A stretch of DNA of 6,528 bases from Flavisolibacter sp. (lineage in GTDB: Bacteria > Bacteroidota > Bacteroidia > Chitinophagales > Chitinophagaceae), in contig JAGIAB010000173.1 of the NCBI GenBank assembly GCA_017745135.1, forward strand, positions 1-6,528, in the 5' to 3' direction. Of the stretch, positions 1 through 6,157 are shown one piece after another. Position numbers and translations under genes: made by a program. Every line of letters begins with the position of its first letter. Within the stretch, counting starts at the first letter, position 1. The notes beneath the pieces are model-generated. The model ran no database searches, had not been told where the DNA came from, and was given only the letters and a program-made list of their open reading frames with translations.

Positions 1-291
1 ACAGGATTTGGAATGATTAAACGTATACAAAGCATCCAGTCCACGGCCCTGGGAAATAATGGTCAGATCGCCACCCTTTACATCTCCATATAAAATAAAA
101 TTTCTTCCATAGTAGTCAGAACTCGTCATCTTACTCATAAGACCATTGATCATCACCTTAGCGTCGGCCGCTGTTTGTATGGCCGTTGGGGCATCTCCCG
201 AATTGGTTGGTTTTACATCCAGAAAATCTTTTTTACAGGAGGTGAATCCCAAAAACAGAAGCGCTGCAAAATATATAGTGTACTTTCTCAT
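1..291 (-). CDS. SusD/RagB-family outer-membrane lipoprotein, N-terminal part (cut by window edge)
   Basis: The first 97 codons of a minus-strand gene that continues beyond base 1. The ATG is at 289-291. The protein starts with a basic MRKY, a hydrophobic stretch and a lipobox ending GFTSC, so Cys19 should be the lipidated residue and the mature protein starts CKKDFLDV, the usual beginning of SusD-like proteins. In known systems SusD is an alpha-helical (TPR-like) surface lipoprotein that acts as a hinged lid on the SusC barrel and helps capture ligand. The gene starts 19 nt after the stop of the SusC-type gene upstream, so the two are almost certainly co-transcribed. The spacer has no clear Shine-Dalgarno site but is A/T-rich, as is common in Bacteroidota. 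The ligand cannot be inferred because the binding part lies outside the window. Family assignment rests on the lipobox, the KKDFLDV start and the position after SusC. Confidence 0.9.
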   Translation of the reverse strand, partial: MRKYTIYFAALLFLGFTSCKKDFLDVKPTNSGDAPTAIQTAADAKVMINGLMSKMTSSDYYGRNFILYGDVKGGDLTIISQGRGLDALYTFNHSKSC

Positions 292-310
292 TTTAAAAAT
301 CTTTAGAGGT

Positions 311-3300
311 TTAGAAACTTAATTCAATACCAACAGTGTATGTTTTGCCATAAGGAGTTTCCCATCCTCTTGTACCATAGTTGTTCACTTCCGGATCGGC
401 AATTTTGTATTTAGAGAAGGTTAACAGGTTCGTTCCGTTTACATACACCCTTGCACCCGAAAGACCAACCCTGTTAATTAGTGTACCGGGCAAATTATAC
501 CCCAGCGAAAGATTTTTCAATCTTAAAAAACTGGCATTGTGCATTTGACGGCTGCTGAACTTCATTGGGTCGGTAAGATCATTGCCATCCAACTTGGGTA
601 GAGTTCCGTTGTGATTGGCATCGGTCCACATATTTTCATAATAAATTTCTGAGCGGATGCGCTCCCAGTAATAACCATCATCTGCTACATCCTTGAAGGC
701 TCCATCATAAAGATATCCGCCGACCTTATAAATAAAATTGACACCCAGGTTGAAATTGCCGTATTCAAGGTTGGTGCTTAAACCGCCATATACTTTTGGT
801 AAAGCACTTCCCAATATCACATAGTTGGCCTTGCTCCAGTCGTAAGTGGCTCCTTTACCATTCAATTGAAAATCACCTTTGGATTTATCGGCCGGATCAT
901 TTACATACCAACGGTTCTTGCCATTGGCAGGGTCTACACCAGCCCACTCATAGCCATAGAATGAGTAGGTAGATTCACCTTCCCTATAGATATATTGAGC
1001 CCTGTCATCGCCGCCGGTGGGATCATACCAAATGATGTCGCTTCCTTTAGCTTCATTAGCACCTCTATAAAGCTTCGTTACCTTGGATTGGATAAAAGAT
1101 GCGTTGGCATTCACACTCCATCTCCATTTTGTTTTGCGGACGATATCTCCACCCAGGCTGAGCTCAAGTCCGCTGTTATTCATCTCACCAACATTTTTAA
1201 GCGTAGATGTAAAACCTGTTACCCGCGAAATCGGCACTGACTGCAACAGGTCTCTTGAGTCCCGGTTGAAATACTCAATGGTACCGTAAAGTCTTTGAGC
1301 AAAAAGACCAAACTCTAATCCTACATTGGTAATGTAATTGGTTTCCCATCGCAGATTTTCATCAGCAATGGAAGCAATGCCACCACCGGCCTGACCCATG
1401 TAACGATTGTTGTAAGTGACTAAAGAACGCCAGCCATAATTATCGATAGGCAGCGTACCGTTAATACCATACGATGCTCGCAAACGCAGGTTACTAATGT
1501 AATCTACCCCGCTCATAAAAGACTCCCTGTCGATCCTCCATGAAGCAGCGATAGACCAAAAGTCACCCCAGCGGGTATCAGGTCCCAGTTTGGAAGCTCC
1601 ATCACGACGGTAGGATGCCGAAGCAAAATATTTTTGATCATAATTGTATTCCAGTCTTGATAAAATGGAGTTCATGGTATTGCCCCAGGAATAAGCGTTG
1701 GCATCGCGTTGACCAGCGGTAGCAACCGTATGCAAAGCACTGGAGGGGAGATCGGTACCGGTTGATCTTTGAAAATCAGTATTGTTTTTTTCCGCTTCGT
1801 AACCAACTAACGCATCCAGGCCATGTGAGCCAAAATCTTTTTTATAGTTCAATGTGGTAGATGATACCAGCCTGGTTGAGTTGGTACTCATTTCAGAAAC
1901 GGTACCGTTGGTGGCAGATCCATTAAAATGTTTTCCGCTGTAATAAATATGGTCCTTCGTTTGCACATTGTCATAAGAAAATATTGTTTTTAGATCAAGC
2001 GATGGAAGAATATGAGCAACGACGGACTCGTTCGCCAAGATTCTGAAATCCGAAGTTTGATTCTCCCATTCATTATCATAATACAGACCATTTTGAGCAA
2101 GGCTTCCGAAACGATCGGTAAAAGGTTTCCCTGTTTTATAGTTTGTAGGCCAATAGAGCGGCCACAATAAATTGCGGGTTTGCATGAAATAGTTACCACC
2201 GGTATTTCTTGTATCGTTATAACCCGACTTTGTGGTTTTGGCAATGTTGATATTGGATATAAAATCAACGTACTTACCAATGCCCTGAGAGAGATTTACG
2301 CGGCCGGAAATGCGGTCAAACCCATTCACTTTTATGCGGCCGTTATCTTTTGTGTAAGAAAGAGATGTATAATACTTTGTGTTTTGGTCACCGCCACTAA
2401 CCGAAAGGTCGTTTGTTTGATAAACACCGGTTCTGAATAAGGCATCTTCCCAATCAAAATATTTTCCATCACGGTTTTCAATGCCGTCGGTCTTGCCTTT
2501 GATAATGACGTTCTCATACATGCTGGTTCCCTTGGTGGAAAATTCGTAACCATGGATCCCAAATCCGTAGGAAGTGGTAGGATTTCCATAGCTGGCTCCA
2601 GGTGACCAGTTTCTGGAATTCAATCTCATCAGGGTCTGTTCGTTAGCTTGTGCCGGTGTTCTACCTGCTGAAATGCGCGAATCGTAAAGGATGCTGTACA
2701 ACATATTTACCTGCGCCTGCACATCGGCCGCTTCATAATTATCAGTAGCCCATGAAGGTGTGAATCCAACAGAAGAACGCAGGCTAATTTTTGGTTTGCC
2801 AGACTTTCCCTGCTTGGTAGTAATTACAACGACACCGTTGGCCGCCCTTGAACCATACAAAGAAGCTGCAGCAGCATCTTTCAAAATAGTAATGGAAGCA
2901 ATGTCGGCCGGGTTGAGCGTATTCATTACGTTGTTAGTAGAATAAATGTAATCGCTCATCTGACCGGAGTTACCCGATGTTACCGGCACACCATCAATAA
3001 CGTACAATGGTTCGTTCGAAGCATTCATGGAACCAATACCACGAATGCGAATGCTGGCAACAGAACCTGCCTGGCCCGAGGAAGAAGTAACCTGCACACC
3101 AGGCGCCCTTCCAATGATAGCATTTTGAAAATTAGTCGTAGGCTGTTCCCTGATCTGGCTTTCATTGATGACAGAAGCAGAGCCGGTGAAACTGCCTTTT
3201 TTAGCAGATCCGTAAGCCACGGCAATGACTTCGTCCAAAGCTTGTGCATCCGGTTGAAGAGAGGCGTTGACAACGCTATTGCCGTTTACCGAAATTTCAA

Positions 3301-3532
3301 CAGTTTTATACCCTACTGAAGAAATTACCAATATTGCATTTTGCGGTACGTTTTGAATGGAATACTTGCCTTGCGCATCTGTATTGGTACCACGGGTGGT
3401 TCCTTTTATAATTACGCTGGCAGGCAAAGATGCGCCGTCCGAGGCGTTGACCACTCCCGTTACGTTCTGCGACTGAGCAAAAACAACTAACGAGAATAGT
3501 ACACTACAGAGAAACAGAAAGGGTCTTCTCAT
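311..3532 (-). CDS. SusC/RagA-type TonB-dependent outer-membrane transporter
   Basis: A complete 1073-residue protein, a normal length for SusC-type transporters. Residues 1-19 are a signal peptide (MRRPF, then a hydrophobic core, probable cleavage VFA|QSQ). Residues about 23-95 form a carboxypeptidase-regulatory-like beta domain (VTGVVNASDG, then the GTNTDAQGKYSI segment). A TonB-box-like stretch LDEVIAVAYGSAKK lies at 99-112. The plug domain at about 125-243 contains LYVIDGVPV (176-184) and the family hallmark ILKDAAAASLYGSRAANG (216-233). The rest is a beta-barrel ending in aromatic Phe1073, needed for barrel insertion. The protein imports a SusD-captured substrate across the outer membrane using TonB-ExbBD energy. 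There is no N-terminal secretin/TonB short domain, so direct signalling to an anti-sigma factor is not expected. No glycosidase, peptidase or regulator is visible nearby, so the substrate is unknown. The ATG at 3530-3532 is supported by the signal peptide directly after it. Confidence 0.97.
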   Translation of the reverse strand: MRRPFLFLCSVLFSLVVFAQSQNVTGVVNASDGASLPASVIIKGTTRGTNTDAQGKYSIQNVPQNAILVISSVGYKTVEISVNGNSVVNASLQPDAQALDEVIAVAYGSAKKGSFTGSASVINESQIREQPTTNFQNAIIGRAPGVQVTSSSGQAGSVASIRIRGIGSMNASNEPLYVIDGVPVTSGNSGQMSDYIYSTNNVMNTLNPADIASITILKDAAAASLYGSRAANGVVVITTKQGKSGKPKISLRSSVGFTPSWATDNYEAADVQAQVNMLYSILYDSRISAGRTPAQANEQTLMRLNSRNWSPGASYGNPTTSYGFGIHGYEFSTKGTSMYENVIIKGKTDGIENRDGKYFDWEDALFRTGVYQTNDLSVSGGDQNTKYYTSLSYTKDNGRIKVNGFDRISGRVNLSQGIGKYVDFISNINIAKTTKSGYNDTRNTGGNYFMQTRNLLWPLYWPTNYKTGKPFTDRFGSLAQNGLYYDNEWENQTSDFRILANESVVAHILPSLDLKTIFSYDNVQTKDHIYYSGKHFNGSATNGTVSEMSTNSTRLVSSTTLNYKKDFGSHGLDALVGYEAEKNNTDFQRSTGTDLPSSALHTVATAGQRDANAYSWGNTMNSILSRLEYNYDQKYFASASYRRDGASKLGPDTRWGDFWSIAASWRIDRESFMSGVDYISNLRLRASYGINGTLPIDNYGWRSLVTYNNRYMGQAGGGIASIADENLRWETNYITNVGLEFGLFAQRLYGTIEYFNRDSRDLLQSVPISRVTGFTSTLKNVGEMNNSGLELSLGGDIVRKTKWRWSVNANASFIQSKVTKLYRGANEAKGSDIIWYDPTGGDDRAQYIYREGESTYSFYGYEWAGVDPANGKNRWYVNDPADKSKGDFQLNGKGATYDWSKANYVILGSALPKVYGGLSTNLEYGNFNLGVNFIYKVGGYLYDGAFKDVADDGYYWERIRSEIYYENMWTDANHNGTLPKLDGNDLTDPMKFSSRQMHNASFLRLKNLSLGYNLPGTLINRVGLSGARVYVNGTNLLTFSKYKIADPEVNNYGTRGWETPYGKTYTVGIELSF

Positions 3533-3568
3533 AACAATTACTTTTTTGATTAAGGAAAATAGCAGGGT

Positions 3569-3682
3569 TTATATAAGTGAAATGTGCAACTGAGCTTTAC
3601 TAAAATGTTCCAACGCCAGGCGGCTTTGGGAAAATAAAAGGCAGAGCATAGTGATAACAGTTAGTAGCAGGGGTTTTCTCAT
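3569..3682 (-). pseudogene. 37-codon signal-peptide-like ORF in the SusC leader; probable SusC 5' remnant
   Basis: A short minus-strand ORF, ATG at 3680-3682 and TAA at 3569-3571, ending 36 nt before the SusC start. It begins MRKPLLLTVITMLCLLFSQS, a textbook export signal very like those of Chitinophagaceae SusC proteins, and then turns into RLALEHFSKAQLHISLI with no domain. Its first 12 bases differ from those of the adjacent SusC gene at one position (ATGAGAAAACCC against ATGAGAAGACCC), and GCTCAGTTGCA near its end matches GCTCAGTCGCA at the SusC signal-cleavage site at 10 of 11 bases. My reading is a decayed copy of a SusC start left by duplication or recombination. The alternative is a real small secreted or leader peptide translated upstream of SusC. 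The ORF is certain as sequence; its status as remnant or functional gene is not. Confidence 0.45.
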
Positions 3683-3795
3683 ACAGCAATGTTTAAATGT
3701 TAAAGGGAGGCTGAGCCGCAAAGACCTCAGTTCATTAACGCGAAAAACAGCATCAGCCTTATAAAATTGCTAATTTTTTCCTAATAATGGTAAAA

Positions 3796-3827
3796 AAAAT
3801 TTACACAAACAATAATTACCGCAAAAA
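3796..3827 (-). promoter_or_regulatory. Candidate promoter for the SusC/SusD operon
   Basis: Read on the minus strand, TTTTTG (3827-3822) is followed after 18 nt by TAAATTTT (3803-3796). This resembles the Bacteroidota -33 TTTG and -7 TAnnTTTG pair, with the last -7 base mismatched. Transcription would start near 3790, giving a leader of about 260 nt that contains the 37-codon ORF. T-rich sequence makes chance matches likely, so this is a weak call. Confidence 0.35.
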
Positions 3828-3835
3828 CCGCATGG

Positions 3836-3856
3836 TCTTTCCTAAAAGCGGAAAGA
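3836..3856. repeat. 7-bp inverted repeat between the divergent promoters
   Basis: TCTTTCC (3836-3842) and GGAAAGA (3850-3856) are perfect inverted copies separated by 7 nt. They lie between the candidate SusC promoter and the sodA -7 box, a place where a dimeric regulator could bind. There is no second copy and no known regulator motif that I recognise, so an operator role is only a possibility. Confidence 0.3.
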
Positions 3857-3892
3857 ATTTTTACTAACGGCTTCCATTCCATTCATCCTTAA

Positions 3893-3900
3893 TAAATTTG
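3893..3900 (+). promoter_or_regulatory. -7 box of the sodA promoter
   Basis: TAAATTTG matches the Bacteroidota housekeeping -7 consensus TAnnTTTG at every fixed position. Start of transcription would be near 3905, giving a leader of roughly 42 nt before the ATG at 3947. No good -33 TTTG is present at the expected distance; only C/T-rich sequence around 3871-3875 is seen. Confidence 0.6.
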
Positions 3901-3946
3901 CAGCTCAGGACAGAAAAGCATTTCGTAAAAACAAAAATCAAAAGTT

Positions 3947-4555
3947 ATGGCATTTACCCTTCCTCCATTACCGTATGCATTTAATGCATTGGAACCGCAC
4001 ATCGACGCCCAAACCATGCAGATACATCATGATAAGCATCACCAGGCCTATGTTGATAATCTGAATAAAGCCATCGCAGGTACAGAACACGAGAACAAAA
4101 GTTTAGAAGAACTGATTGCCAGTGCCGGAAAAATTTCTCCTGCCGTTCGCAACAATGGTGGCGGACATTGGAACCACAGTTTCTTCTGGGAAATACTAGG
4201 TCCTAATGCAGGCGGACAACCTTCCGGGAGATTAGCCGATGCCATCAATCAAACCTTTGGCTCCTTTGATGCATTGAAAGAAAAAGTAAATACTGCAGGT
4301 GCTACCCGTTTTGGAAGCGGCTGGGCATGGCTGATCGTAAGAGACGGTAAGCTTGAAGTGAGCTCAACCCCCAACCAGGACAACCCTTTAATGGATGTTG
4401 CCGAAGTAAAAGGCGCTCCAATTTTGGGCATTGATGTTTGGGAGCATGCTTACTACCTCAAATATCAAAACCGCAGACCAGAGTATTTAACCAATATCTG
4501 GAATGCTATTAACTGGAACAAAGTAGCAGAGCACTTCGACAAGGCGAGTAAATAA
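3947..4555 (+). CDS. sodA: Superoxide dismutase, Mn-type (Fe/Mn family)
   Basis: A complete 202-residue enzyme, the usual length for the Fe/Mn family. It converts superoxide to oxygen and hydrogen peroxide, and lacks a signal peptide, so it is cytosolic. The N-terminal helical domain starts FTLPPLPYAFNALEPHID. Metal ligands by alignment with the E. coli enzyme are His27 (HHDKHHQAYV), His77 (GGGHWNHSFFW), Asp163 and His167 (DVWEHAYYLKYQ). Gly73 and Gln144 (TPNQDNPL) sit where manganese enzymes have Gly77 and Gln146, while iron enzymes carry their glutamine in the N-terminal half, so manganese is the likely cofactor. A cambialistic enzyme cannot be excluded from sequence. The gene has its own -7 box and ends at a strong terminator, so it is probably transcribed mainly alone. 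Confidence 0.97.
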   Translation: MAFTLPPLPYAFNALEPHIDAQTMQIHHDKHHQAYVDNLNKAIAGTEHENKSLEELIASAGKISPAVRNNGGGHWNHSFFWEILGPNAGGQPSGRLADAINQTFGSFDALKEKVNTAGATRFGSGWAWLIVRDGKLEVSSTPNQDNPLMDVAEVKGAPILGIDVWEHAYYLKYQNRRPEYLTNIWNAINWNKVAEHFDKASK

Positions 4556-4556
4556 T

Positions 4557-4564
4557 TAAGTTTG
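4557..4564 (+). promoter_or_regulatory. -7 box for the DUF1543 gene, abutting the sodA terminator
   Basis: TAAGTTTG matches TAnnTTTG at all fixed positions and starts 2 nt after the sodA stop codon. A weak -33-like TTCG lies at 4535-4538, 18 nt upstream, inside sodA. The predicted start near 4569 falls within the left arm of the sodA terminator hairpin, leaving a leader of about 34 nt before the ATG at 4603. This would let the downstream gene be transcribed despite the terminator in front of it. Confidence 0.45.
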
Positions 4565-4600
4565 AAACCGCTTCACCTGAAGCGGTTTTTTATTTTTATT
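4565..4600 (+). terminator. Intrinsic terminator of sodA
   Basis: AAACCGCTTC (4565-4574) and GAAGCGGTTT (4579-4588) form a perfect 10-bp stem with loop ACCT, and the loop ends are themselves complementary. The stem runs straight into a T-rich tract (4586-4600). It begins 10 nt after the sodA stop and ends just before the ATG of the next gene, so it should strongly reduce read-through from sodA. Confidence 0.9.
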
Positions 4601-4602
4601 AG

Positions 4603-5163
4603 ATGAATGATTTGAAATTATACATGATCCTGCTAGGATGTAAACCGGCAGGCAGAAACACGGAACAACATGATTTGTTCTTTGGCATTGGAAGATCATT
4701 GGGCGATGTAAAAAATGACATCATTGATTTTTGGAAAGAAGCGAATGGGAAAATTCATATTGATGGTTGGAGAGAAGTGCAATCAGTAGATGGTTATGCA
4801 ATTGAAGTTGTAAATAAGGACGGTGTTGCTTCGCCTCAAAAAGAAAAATTATTCTTTATCAATTTAGGTGGATACAAGCAAAATGAATTTGAGGAATTTC
4901 ATTACAAGATGCTAACTGTTGCTACTGACAAAGGAATCGCCGTTCAAAAATCGAAGCAAACTGCTTTTTACAAACACACAGGCTTTGAAGGGGCCGCATC
5001 GCACATTGATGATAAGTATGGAATTGATGTAGATGATATTTACGAGATTGAAGACATTCTTCCTTCTCACTTAAAAGAGCAATACACCATTCAAATCACG
5101 AAAGCCGATAACTTACATGAAGATGAATTGCATCTAGGTTATTTGAAGATTGATAAACTGTAA
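4603..5163 (+). CDS. DUF1543 domain protein, two internal repeats
   Basis: A complete 186-residue protein of unknown function. The N-terminal segment LYMILLGCKPAGRNTEQHD, followed by LFFGIG, HIDGWREV and VDGYAIEVV, is the DUF1543 pattern as I know it. The protein contains a second, diverged copy: residues about 4-70 and 81-153 align, with KLYMILLG against KLFFINLGG, HIDGW against HIDDK, and VDGYAIE against VDDIYEIE. There is no signal peptide or membrane segment, so it should be cytosolic. The C-terminal third is acidic. No catalytic motif is evident. The gene starts 47 nt after sodA on the same strand, but an intrinsic terminator lies between, so a functional link to superoxide defence is not shown by position alone. 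The ATG at 4603 is chosen because the conserved LYMILLG strand begins six residues later. Confidence 0.85.
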   Translation: MNDLKLYMILLGCKPAGRNTEQHDLFFGIGRSLGDVKNDIIDFWKEANGKIHIDGWREVQSVDGYAIEVVNKDGVASPQKEKLFFINLGGYKQNEFEEFHYKMLTVATDKGIAVQKSKQTAFYKHTGFEGAASHIDDKYGIDVDDIYEIEDILPSHLKEQYTIQITKADNLHEDELHLGYLKIDKL

Positions 5164-5228
5164 TTTGTTAAGAGAATCTTCCCGAACAATATCGAAAGCC
5201 TGTTTTGTGATAGTGTCTTCTGTTAGAC

Positions 5229-5305
5229 AATGCAAATTGGACATTGATCATTGAAAATTGAATATTGAATATTTTAACAAAGGAAAATGCTCAATGTTCA
5301 ATAGC
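5229..5305. repeat. Heptanucleotide tandem repeat (ATTGAWN) with inverted copies
   Basis: Between the convergent DUF1543 and yidD genes, ATTG recurs exactly every 7 bases: ATTGGAC at 5236, ATTGATC at 5243, ATTGAAA at 5250, ATTGAAT at 5257 and ATTGAAT at 5264, with a degenerate unit AATGCAA at 5229 in the same phase. Two copies in the opposite orientation follow at 5291-5302 (TCAATGTTCAAT). These can pair with 5243-5254 to make a 12-bp stem with one mismatch around a 36-nt loop. The array may act as a weak two-way terminator, or may simply be slippage-prone intergenic DNA. Confidence 0.7.
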
Positions 5306-5319
5306 AAGGTGCTTAACCT

Positions 5320-5331
5320 AACAATATTGTT
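5320..5331. repeat. 12-bp perfect palindrome after yidD
   Basis: AACAATATTGTT is its own reverse complement and lies 4 nt beyond the yidD stop codon. With no loop it is a poor hairpin, so it fits a protein-binding site or chance better than a terminator. No T-tract follows on the minus strand. Confidence 0.4.
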
Positions 5332-5335
5332 GTTC

Positions 5336-5569
5336 TCACGGAACAGGATCGTATCCATGTCCGCCCCAGGGATGACAACGGCTGATGCGTTTTACTGTTA
5401 ACCAAAAACCTTTTACCGGGCCATGTTTTTTAAACGCTTCCAATGCATAGTTGGAGCAGGTTGGAGTGAAGCGGCATTTAGAAGGCCCGAGCATGGGCGA
5501 AACGATCCATTGATACAATTTGATCAATGCAATAAAAGGAAGGGACAATATTCTAAGAAAGATTTTCAT
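5336..5569 (-). CDS. yidD: Membrane protein insertion efficiency factor YidD
   Basis: A 77-residue small basic protein of the YidD family, which sits at the inner face of the cytoplasmic membrane and aids YidC-dependent insertion of membrane proteins. An N-terminal amphipathic/hydrophobic helix (residues 3-27, FLRILSLPFIALIKLYQWIV) is followed by the family signature: SPMLGPSKCRFTPTCSNYAL (24-43) and RCHPWGGHGYDPVP (64-77), with conserved Cys32, Cys38 and Cys65. I chose the ATG at 5567-5569; a TTG four codons upstream (5581) is also in frame but less likely. The start lies inside the end of rnpA, overlapping by 17 nt, so translation is probably coupled. The order rpmH-rnpA-yidD is conserved widely in bacteria and supports the call. 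Confidence 0.96.
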   Translation of the reverse strand: MKIFLRILSLPFIALIKLYQWIVSPMLGPSKCRFTPTCSNYALEAFKKHGPVKGFWLTVKRISRCHPWGGHGYDPVP

Positions 5570-5957
5570 TGACTTCTGCAATTTTCTTCAATCGCTGCAG
5601 GCATTTACTCATGGCTTCCTTTATAACGGAAAAGGAAGCAATGGTTTTATCGGTGTACATGAAAAACAAAAAACCTTTTTGATGGTTTTGTTTCAAAGTT
5701 TCGATCAGTTCAGTTTTTTGCAGGCGGTAGGCTTCGCGTATTAATCGTTTAATTCTATTTCTGTCGACTGCTTTTTTAAAATGTCTTTTCCCGGCTGTTA
5801 CACCTACCTGAACCACTGTTTCTTCTGCCGGCAAAAATTGATAGGTTACCCGCAATGGGAACACTGAAAAGTTTTTCCCATTCAGAAACAATTCTTCAAT
5901 TTTCTTTCTGCTTTTTAATTTTTCTTTTCGCCCAAAGCCAAATCGTTTCACTGCCAT
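5553..5957 (-). CDS. rnpA: Ribonuclease P protein component
   Basis: A 134-residue basic protein, the usual size for RnpA. It binds the RNase P RNA and helps recognise the 5' leader of precursor tRNAs during their maturation. Residues 11-40 (KEKLKSRKKIEELFLNGKNF, then SVFPLRVTY) form the N-terminal part of the fold. The hallmark RNR box is at 66-68 within GVTAGKRHFKKAVDRNRIKR (52-71), followed by REAYR. A C-terminal helix holds AMSKCLQRLKKI. The ATG is at 5955-5957; no other in-frame start precedes the conserved part. The gene overlaps yidD by 17 nt. It lies 204 nt after rpmH, with a strong terminator between them and a -7 box directly before its start codon, so it may have its own promoter. 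Confidence 0.96.
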   Translation of the reverse strand: MAVKRFGFGRKEKLKSRKKIEELFLNGKNFSVFPLRVTYQFLPAEETVVQVGVTAGKRHFKKAVDRNRIKRLIREAYRLQKTELIETLKQNHQKGFLFFMYTDKTIASFSVIKEAMSKCLQRLKKIAEVNENLS

Positions 5958-5961
5958 CCTG

Positions 5962-5969
5962 CAAAAATA
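5962..5969 (-). promoter_or_regulatory. -7 box directly in front of rnpA
   Basis: On the minus strand TATTTTTG matches TAnnTTTG at every fixed position and ends four bases before the rnpA ATG (TATTTTTG-CAGG-ATG). If used, transcription would start at or within a base or two of the A of the ATG, giving a leaderless or nearly leaderless message for rnpA-yidD. No convincing -33 element is seen 17-21 nt upstream. Confidence 0.4.
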
Positions 5970-6047
5970 AGAAGGACAGCCTCCTTAAATCTCTCCGGTG
6001 GAGGACTTTTGCAACCGCACAGATCCTCATAGTTCATCATTGCTATA

Positions 6048-6092
6048 GAAAATAAAAAAGCTCTCAACCATGAAAAAATGTTGAGAGCTTTT
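6048..6092 (-). terminator. Strong intrinsic terminator between rpmH and rnpA
   Basis: AAAAGCTCTCAAC (6056-6068) and GTTGAGAGCTTTT (6080-6092) form a perfect 13-bp stem with an 11-nt loop. Read on the minus strand the stem is followed by CTTTTTTATTTTC, a good T-tract, so it ends the rpmH transcript about 70 nt after the rpmH stop. On the plus strand only four T residues follow, so it is weaker that way. Confidence 0.88.
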
Positions 6093-6110
6093 AGTATCGT
6101 TAAATGAGCT

Positions 6111-6157
6111 GGCCCTGCGTGTTGGTCTCCTTCCCACCGGGAAGGCCGGGATGGGCC
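6111..6157. repeat. GC-rich palindromic element, REP-like, in the rpmH 3' region
   Basis: A strongly GC-rich stretch in an otherwise AT-rich intergenic region. CCTTCCC (6129-6135) and GGGAAGG (6139-6145) form a perfect 7-bp stem with loop ACC. Outside it GGCCC (6111-6115) and GGGCC (6153-6157) can pair. The right part reads GGCCGGGATGGGCC (6144-6157). A hairpin followed by a G-rich tail like this resembles dispersed REP-like intergenic palindromes known in many bacteria. Only one copy is in the window, so repetition in the genome is inferred. Confidence 0.45.

Larger units (their letters stand above)
3533..3946. other. Divergent intergenic region between the SusCD operon and sodA
   Basis: A 414-nt AT-rich region separating two oppositely transcribed units. 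From left to right it holds the short signal-peptide-like ORF (3569-3682, minus), a candidate minus-strand promoter (3796-3827), a 7-bp inverted repeat (3836-3856) and a good -7 box for sodA (3893-3900). The sodA leader just before its ATG is A-rich (3926-3943) with no Shine-Dalgarno site, typical of Bacteroidota. Nothing else in it looks coding on either strand. Confidence 0.7.

Noticed and set aside
995..1289. Open frames on the plus strand inside the SusC gene (995-1240, 1083-1289; others at 2180-2440, 2760-2945 and 3125-3319)
   Set aside because: They run antisense to a long conserved coding region, have no recognisable domains, and their composition follows the SusC codons on the other strand.
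1990..2589. Alternative minus-strand frames inside SusC (1990-2280, 2332-2589; also 3025-3273)
   Set aside because: They are out-of-frame shadows of an uninterrupted SusC frame; there is no frameshift in the gene that would need them.
4048..4431. Minus-strand open frames opposite sodA
   Set aside because: They are antisense to a complete superoxide dismutase with all metal ligands; no promoter or protein-family signal supports them.
5229..5305. Possible CRISPR array at the ATTGA repeats
   Set aside because: The units are 7 bp and directly adjacent without spacers, and no cas genes are present.
5570..5581. Extended yidD start at a TTG (5579-5581)
   Set aside because: The ATG four codons later gives the usual family N-terminus and a shorter overlap with rnpA.
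5520..6055. Plus-strand open frames opposite rnpA/yidD (5520-5744 and 5855-6055)
   Set aside because: They overlap two well-supported minus-strand genes and show no family features; the hydrophobic run in the second is an artefact of the complement of Lys/Glu-rich RnpA codons.
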